Origin: Blastomyces gilchristii SLH14081
Lineage: Eukaryota; Ascomycota; Eurotiomycetes; Onygenales; Ajellomycetaceae
Assembly (NCBI RefSeq): GCF_000003855.2
Contig: NW_003101680.1
Location: 3,167,753-3,231,752 of the forward strand
DNA length: 64,000 nt
Reading direction: 5' to 3'
Below the pieces are notes generated by a model. That model had not been told where the DNA came from, searched no databases, and was given only the letters and a program-made list of their open reading frames with translations. Shown here in pieces: positions 60,062-64,000 of the stretch. How positions within the stretch are numbered: position 1 is the first letter of the stretch; each line of letters begins with the position of its first letter. Made by a program: the position numbers and the translations under genes.

Positions 60062-61400
60062 AGTGTAAATCTCATAGAAGAAGTGATGAGATATTTTATA
60101 AGTCAGTTACAGATAAGACATTGTAGAACAATACTATATTACTTACAGATGAACAGAAAAGTGAAATACTTGAATGAAATCTTGAGTAACATGCTGATGA
60201 AATATCTAGTGAGTAAGTCTACAAGATTATAAGATAAATATCTTGATCAGATACTATTAGTCACATGAATTCAGCAGCATGCAGTCTTCAAGCATTCATC
60301 ATTCTATCTATTGTATGAATTACATTCATGCATTCTGAAGAATGCTTCAGAAAAGATGAGAAAGAGAATAGCAGTTATGAATACAGCAGTGACAGTTGCA
60401 GATACAACAGTTACAGACACAGAATCAAGATTAAAAGAGATCAGTCATATATATACAAAAGTTAATAAGTTACTTCTGAACTGAGCAATTCAATTAAAAA
60501 GAATACAAGACTCACTAGTTAAGAAATTAAGTCTCAAGATAGAAATGTGAGTTCTTATATATAATAAAAGCTCTGAGAAGTTTCAATCTAGATGATTTGA
60601 ACTCTATAAAATACTCAAATCACATTCTCTAAGAACATATGCATTGAAAGAATCAGAGAGACAGATCTTACACAATTTAATAAATAATTCATATCTTATA
60701 AAGATAAAGATGTAAGATCTGAGTAAATTATAATTATTCACAGCACTCTCATCAGTATTGAAGAAGAAGAGACTTATAATTGAAAAGTCTCATGAAGTAA
60801 GAGAAATTATAGATACTTACAAATCAGATAATCTCACTTATTCTGATCTTTTCATAATTATAAGAAAAGAATGAGAAGAAATGAAGAAATTAAATAAACA
60901 TCACACTTCAATAAGTAATGAGACTATAGCTGATTGTGTGATAATACACTGCAGATAGCAGATATAATGCAGTAAAGAGCAGTCTTAAAGCAGCAGACTT
61001 ACACATGAGTTAGATTGTAGAAGAAAAAGAGATTCAGAGTTGAATTTAACTGTTTACATCAGTTCAATTACAGAGATAACAGAGAATAAATCATCTGAAA
61101 CATCTATGAATATGTGAGATCAAGTCATCTTAATCTCTGAGAATGCTCAGAGATCAGATGAGATTAGTTTCAATGAGCTGTTTACTATAGTGATCTGAGT
61201 GAGTGAAGAGAGACAGTATAATATACAAGACAGAATCATAAAAGATGAAAGCTGCTGAACCTAGTCATCAAATACTGTATTATATAGAGATTGTGTAAGA
61301 GTAGTAACTAGCAGATAAAGAAAAAGTGTAAGAAAAGAAAAGAGATAATGAATTAGTCATCAACTGTAAGAATCAGCTGTAAAAGACAAATGTTATTATA
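60062..61400 (+). pseudogene. Gypsy integrase and C-terminus, part after the LINE insertion
   Basis: After the second duplication copy the integrase frame resumes in phase: EEVMRYFISQLQIRH, RTILYYLQMNRKVKYLNEIL (family pattern Y-H-P-Q-T-N-G-K-V), then HSSFYLLYE near 60310. A Gypsy C-terminal tail follows at 60600-60950 (TALSSVLKKKRLIIEKSHEV). Stops are transitions. 61400-61628 is AT-rich and unassigned. Confidence 0.8.
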
Positions 61401-61642
61401 CACATCTCATTCATTTTCATATATTACATATTTAATATATTTTCAACACCACATTATCTGAAAAACATCAAAAATAAAGAAAATCTTAAAACTCAAGATT
61501 CACAAGAGATTCAAGAGCTGCAAGTCACTCTTATAACAACACTATGTATATCTTCAATTTCTCTATCACTCTGTGTACAACATTAATGTCATTTATCACA
61601 AGATTGACTGAAATGCCAATATAGAAATGTGTACATGTATGT

Positions 61643-62011
61643 GCCCCGGTGGCCGAATGGTTAATGCGGCCACCTGGTAGCACCTTGGCGTGGGAAACCA
61701 AGGCGCGTGGGTTCGAAACCCGCAGGGAATACATTAAATCCGGAACTCAAGCACCTCAGATTCCTAATAAATACAGAGGTGTACAAATCGCTTCAATGAA
61801 TTGCTCTATGTTCCTGGGCTGGGAAGTTATTATCGCATGTATCTAATTGTCACTTCTTTGTATTTTCCTATGTTCTTGTTATCTTGGCGTGGTCTCAACA
61901 CCTGTATTTCCTCCTGTATAATCAACACTTGACCTGTATTTAACATCACGCAAGGACTCATCATAAGCTCCGCTTGCATATGAGTATAATGAAAGAATAA
62001 TAATAATAATA
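61643..62011 (+). mobile_element. tRNA-derived SINE, copy 2
   Basis: 369 bp, nearly identical to the minus-strand copy at 59310-59683, with A box at 61650-61660 and B box at 61710-61720. A 15-bp duplication GTGTACATGTATGTG (61629-61643 and 62012-62026) flanks it; the terminal G is shared with the SINE start. The T arm folds (GTGGG/CCCGC). The spacing of the boxes suggests a tRNA-Ser/Leu-type ancestor. The acceptor stem does not pair, so it is not a functional tRNA. Confidence 0.95.
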
Positions 62012-62026
62012 GTGTACATGTATGTG

Positions 62027-63223
62027 TAGAAAAATTGAAGAAGAGTGTGAAACCTGCAGAACCAGAAGTCAGAGCAGAGAAGATGAAAGAAATGAAAGAA
62101 GAAGAAGACACAGAATTAGATAAATGATGACAGAAGTCATCTGAGACTGAATACTTGTAATCTAATATATGTATAATCTTTCTCATAGAAGAGAGAGAGA
62201 AAGTAATAGAAGAAGCTTAAGAGTGAAAAGAAGTAGTCTTAGCAGTATTATCATCTTCAATTAAAATGACCTCTGATGTCAGAGTAACTAAAAACTATTA
62301 TTAGTATATAAAAATTACAAAAGCAGAGATAACAATTACTGAATGAACACTCACTGGCCTTAGAATTGTATATATAATTATAATATGCATGAGGCTTCTC
62401 AGAAAGAGAGAGAGAAACACAGAGAAATGCAGAAAGCAGAATACAGTATACAAACAGCTCATTCTTACAATGATATCTCAGATAAGATGTACAAGCCTTA
62501 CATCTGTGAGTGTAAAAGAGTATAATATCTGTATTCTTATTTCTGAAAACACAGATATTCTTCACCTGTATCACAAAGTCAGATGATAAATATCAGAGAA
62601 TAGACTGATATAGATTAATCATTCTGAAGATATTTATCAGAGTGAATATACTTACAATATTGAATTTAACAGTTATAAAAAGTTTCTTGATGTCTGTGAA
62701 TGCTATGACTTTATACACAATAAAACTCATAATAATTTCTTCTAAGAACAGAAAAATCAGTGTTAGAAAGAAAAGATGAAAAAGAAAAAGACTTACAATC
62801 TTAATACTGTTGAGAGAGAGAGTAATTCTCTGATATAAATAAATAATTGTCTTATTATAAATATTTAAAATGAATATAATAATCAGTATCTGTGACTGAG
62901 CTTTAGATAGTTATATTATACATCATCTTTATATAATAAATTGTTCTAGAGATCAGTAAGAAGAGCAGAAGTATACACACTGAGAAATATAGTTCATTAA
63001 GTCTATGCAACATCTTCTTGAAACAGAAAGAGCTGATAATGAAAGCAGAGACAGCAGAATCAGAAGAAGCAGAAGTAGCAGAAGTGAGAGTCACAGAAAC
63101 AGAGATAGTGAGAGCAGGAGAACCAGACATAGAAACAAGTGTAGAAGATTGAGAGAGAGAGACAGAGAAAGAAACAGAGAAGAGAGCAGCAGAGAAAGAA
63201 GCAGCAGAAGAGATAGAAGAGAA
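62027..63223. other. AT- and purine-rich decayed DNA
   Basis: No gene. The plus strand is highly purine-rich at 62760-62830 and at 63010-63223, producing spurious Arg/Ser-rich frames. The last stretch before 63224 could be a polypurine tract for the following LTR. Confidence 0.5.
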
Positions 63224-63481
63224 TGTAAGAAATCCCGCTCCTCGCGGATTCTTTACCTCTATTCCTATCTCTCGCGTAATCAATAGGGTTAGCAGCCCTT
63301 GGCTACACACAACTATATAGACTGAAGTTTGTGAATACTATTCATAACTCAGCTTGAATGCTATTATATATTTAATCTCTATATTTTATCTTTCTATTAT
63401 AAATACTTCTAGTAGTTAACAGTACATATTATGTCAAGCTGTAAACACCTGAATAATTGTCTGTGAGTACTTATTCTTATA
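63224..63481 (+). repeat. LTR (258 bp), partner of the solo LTR at 17077-17335
   Basis: Begins TGTAAGAAATCCCGCTCC and ends TTCTTATA. It aligns end to end with the reverse complement of 17077-17335. A long purine tract precedes it, which suggests a 3' LTR of a plus-strand element, perhaps the Gypsy, but no matching 5' LTR is visible. Its first 75 bp keep CpG and CC while the rest is AT-rich. Confidence 0.7.
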
Positions 63482-64000
63482 TTTTAAGCTCAGTCAGTCA
63501 GCAATCACTCATTATAACTGAAAGAACTAGAAACTTGTATACTTCAATCTCTGTAAACTCTACTACAGATACTCAGAAGCAGTCATCTGAATCATGAATA
63601 CTCTTTATAAAAGAAGTTTCAGAGAACTTATTAACTACTTATAAGACATCATTCTCTACATCTATGACAGAGGAATTCTTCAAACTCATGAATAAACTAA
63701 TCTCAGTGAAGAACATTCTTGAGCATCTTCTACAGAACTAAGCTATTTTTCTATAAGAAATACTTACTGTCTGTAAACACTCTTAAACTGAGTCTCTAGA
63801 CATGATCTTCAGAGATATTTACAAACTGAAAAGAAACTTTCTTAAGCTATAATCACTTAAGATCACTTATCAAATCACAATCTATAAAAACTTTTATAAG
63901 TTTGTATTTAAAATTGACTTACAAGCTCAGCTGTGTGATATGAAAGATGAAGAAGCTGTCATCTATATAATAATAGATCTCTACTACACTGAAGTCAAGA
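63482..64000. other. AT-rich decayed DNA at the window end
   Basis: No readable gene. Short plus-strand stretches (for example TSMTEEFFKLMNKLISVKNI near 63660) could be a retroelement Gag remnant, but no diagnostic motif is present. Confidence 0.4.

Larger units (their letters stand above)
55417..61400 (+). mobile_element. Ty3/Gypsy retrotransposon, inactivated, interrupted by nested insertions
   Basis: Plus-strand order: Gag with a zinc-knuckle remnant CFNC...H...(C to Y) at about 55968-56010; RT at 57200-57545; RNase H about 57690-58100 (FYIEINTSE, then YSVYEKKLLVIKHILVL); integrase zinc-binding H2C2 and core from 58430; a C-terminal Gypsy tail (about 60600-60900, LKKKRLIIEKSHEVREIIDT). 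The 58854-60061 LINE interrupts the integrase. Neither LTR is certain. The 3' limit is set where polyprotein similarity fades; a purine-rich stretch and an LTR at 63224 may belong to it. Confidence 0.8.

Noticed and set aside
61649..61846. 65-codon frame present in both SINE copies (also 59480-59677)
   Set aside because: It reads through the tRNA-like head with A and B boxes. It is conserved because the SINE is conserved, not because it is coding.
63005..63286. Arg/Ser-rich frame resembling an SR splicing protein
   Set aside because: It is the translation of a purine-rich tract (AGCAGAAG-type) running into the LTR; no RNA-binding domain and no gene context.

Overview
The window reads as a filamentous ascomycete chromosome with strongly bimodal base composition. 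Spliceosomal introns, a fungal Zn2Cys6 regulator, a fungal-type farnesyltransferase beta subunit and secreted Cys-rich peptides lie in normal-GC DNA. Very AT-rich blocks full of decayed retrotransposons flank them. This organisation, and the flavour of the Gypsy, Copia and Tad1-like elements, fits Eurotiomycetes, perhaps Onygenales. That placement is an inference, not a match.

Layout: 1-3590 is an AT-rich block holding a decayed Copia element on the minus strand with one LTR. 3590-16110 is normal GC: two small secreted Cys-rich proteins (3849-4618 and 6824-7306, both minus), a MITE-like element (7791-8029), a four-exon Zn2Cys6 regulator (9309-11987, minus) and a long microsatellite-rich upstream region. 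16110-17760 is a small AT-rich block with a solo LTR. 17760-40113 is normal GC and gene-poor: a seven-exon protein farnesyltransferase beta subunit (21952-24315, plus), a dsRNA-binding-like gene whose 5' exon I cannot place (ends 27828), and an unrecognised minus-strand gene (31547-32114). The rest looks intergenic or too decayed to read.

40119-64000 is a transposon graveyard: a complete Copia element with 95-bp LTRs and a 5-bp target duplication (40119-45805), a Tad1-like LINE on the minus strand (47769 to about 54 kb), an unexplained GC-normal island (54937-55416), and a Gypsy element (about 55.4-61.4 kb). A 5'-truncated LINE copy (58854-60061) is inserted in the Gypsy, and a tRNA-derived SINE (59310-59683) is inserted in that LINE. 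A second SINE copy (61643-62011) and a 258-bp LTR (63224-63481) follow.

Two points stand out. First, the decay of the AT-rich DNA is C-to-T, but it removes CpG and CpC/GpG and largely spares CpA/TpG, unlike classical Neurospora-type RIP; TGG-to-TGA stops are its hallmark. Second, the two SINE copies and the two LINE copies end in nearly the same 3' sequence and trinucleotide tail, which suggests the SINE is mobilised by this LINE. One LINE copy preserves the empty site for a SINE insertion in the other.
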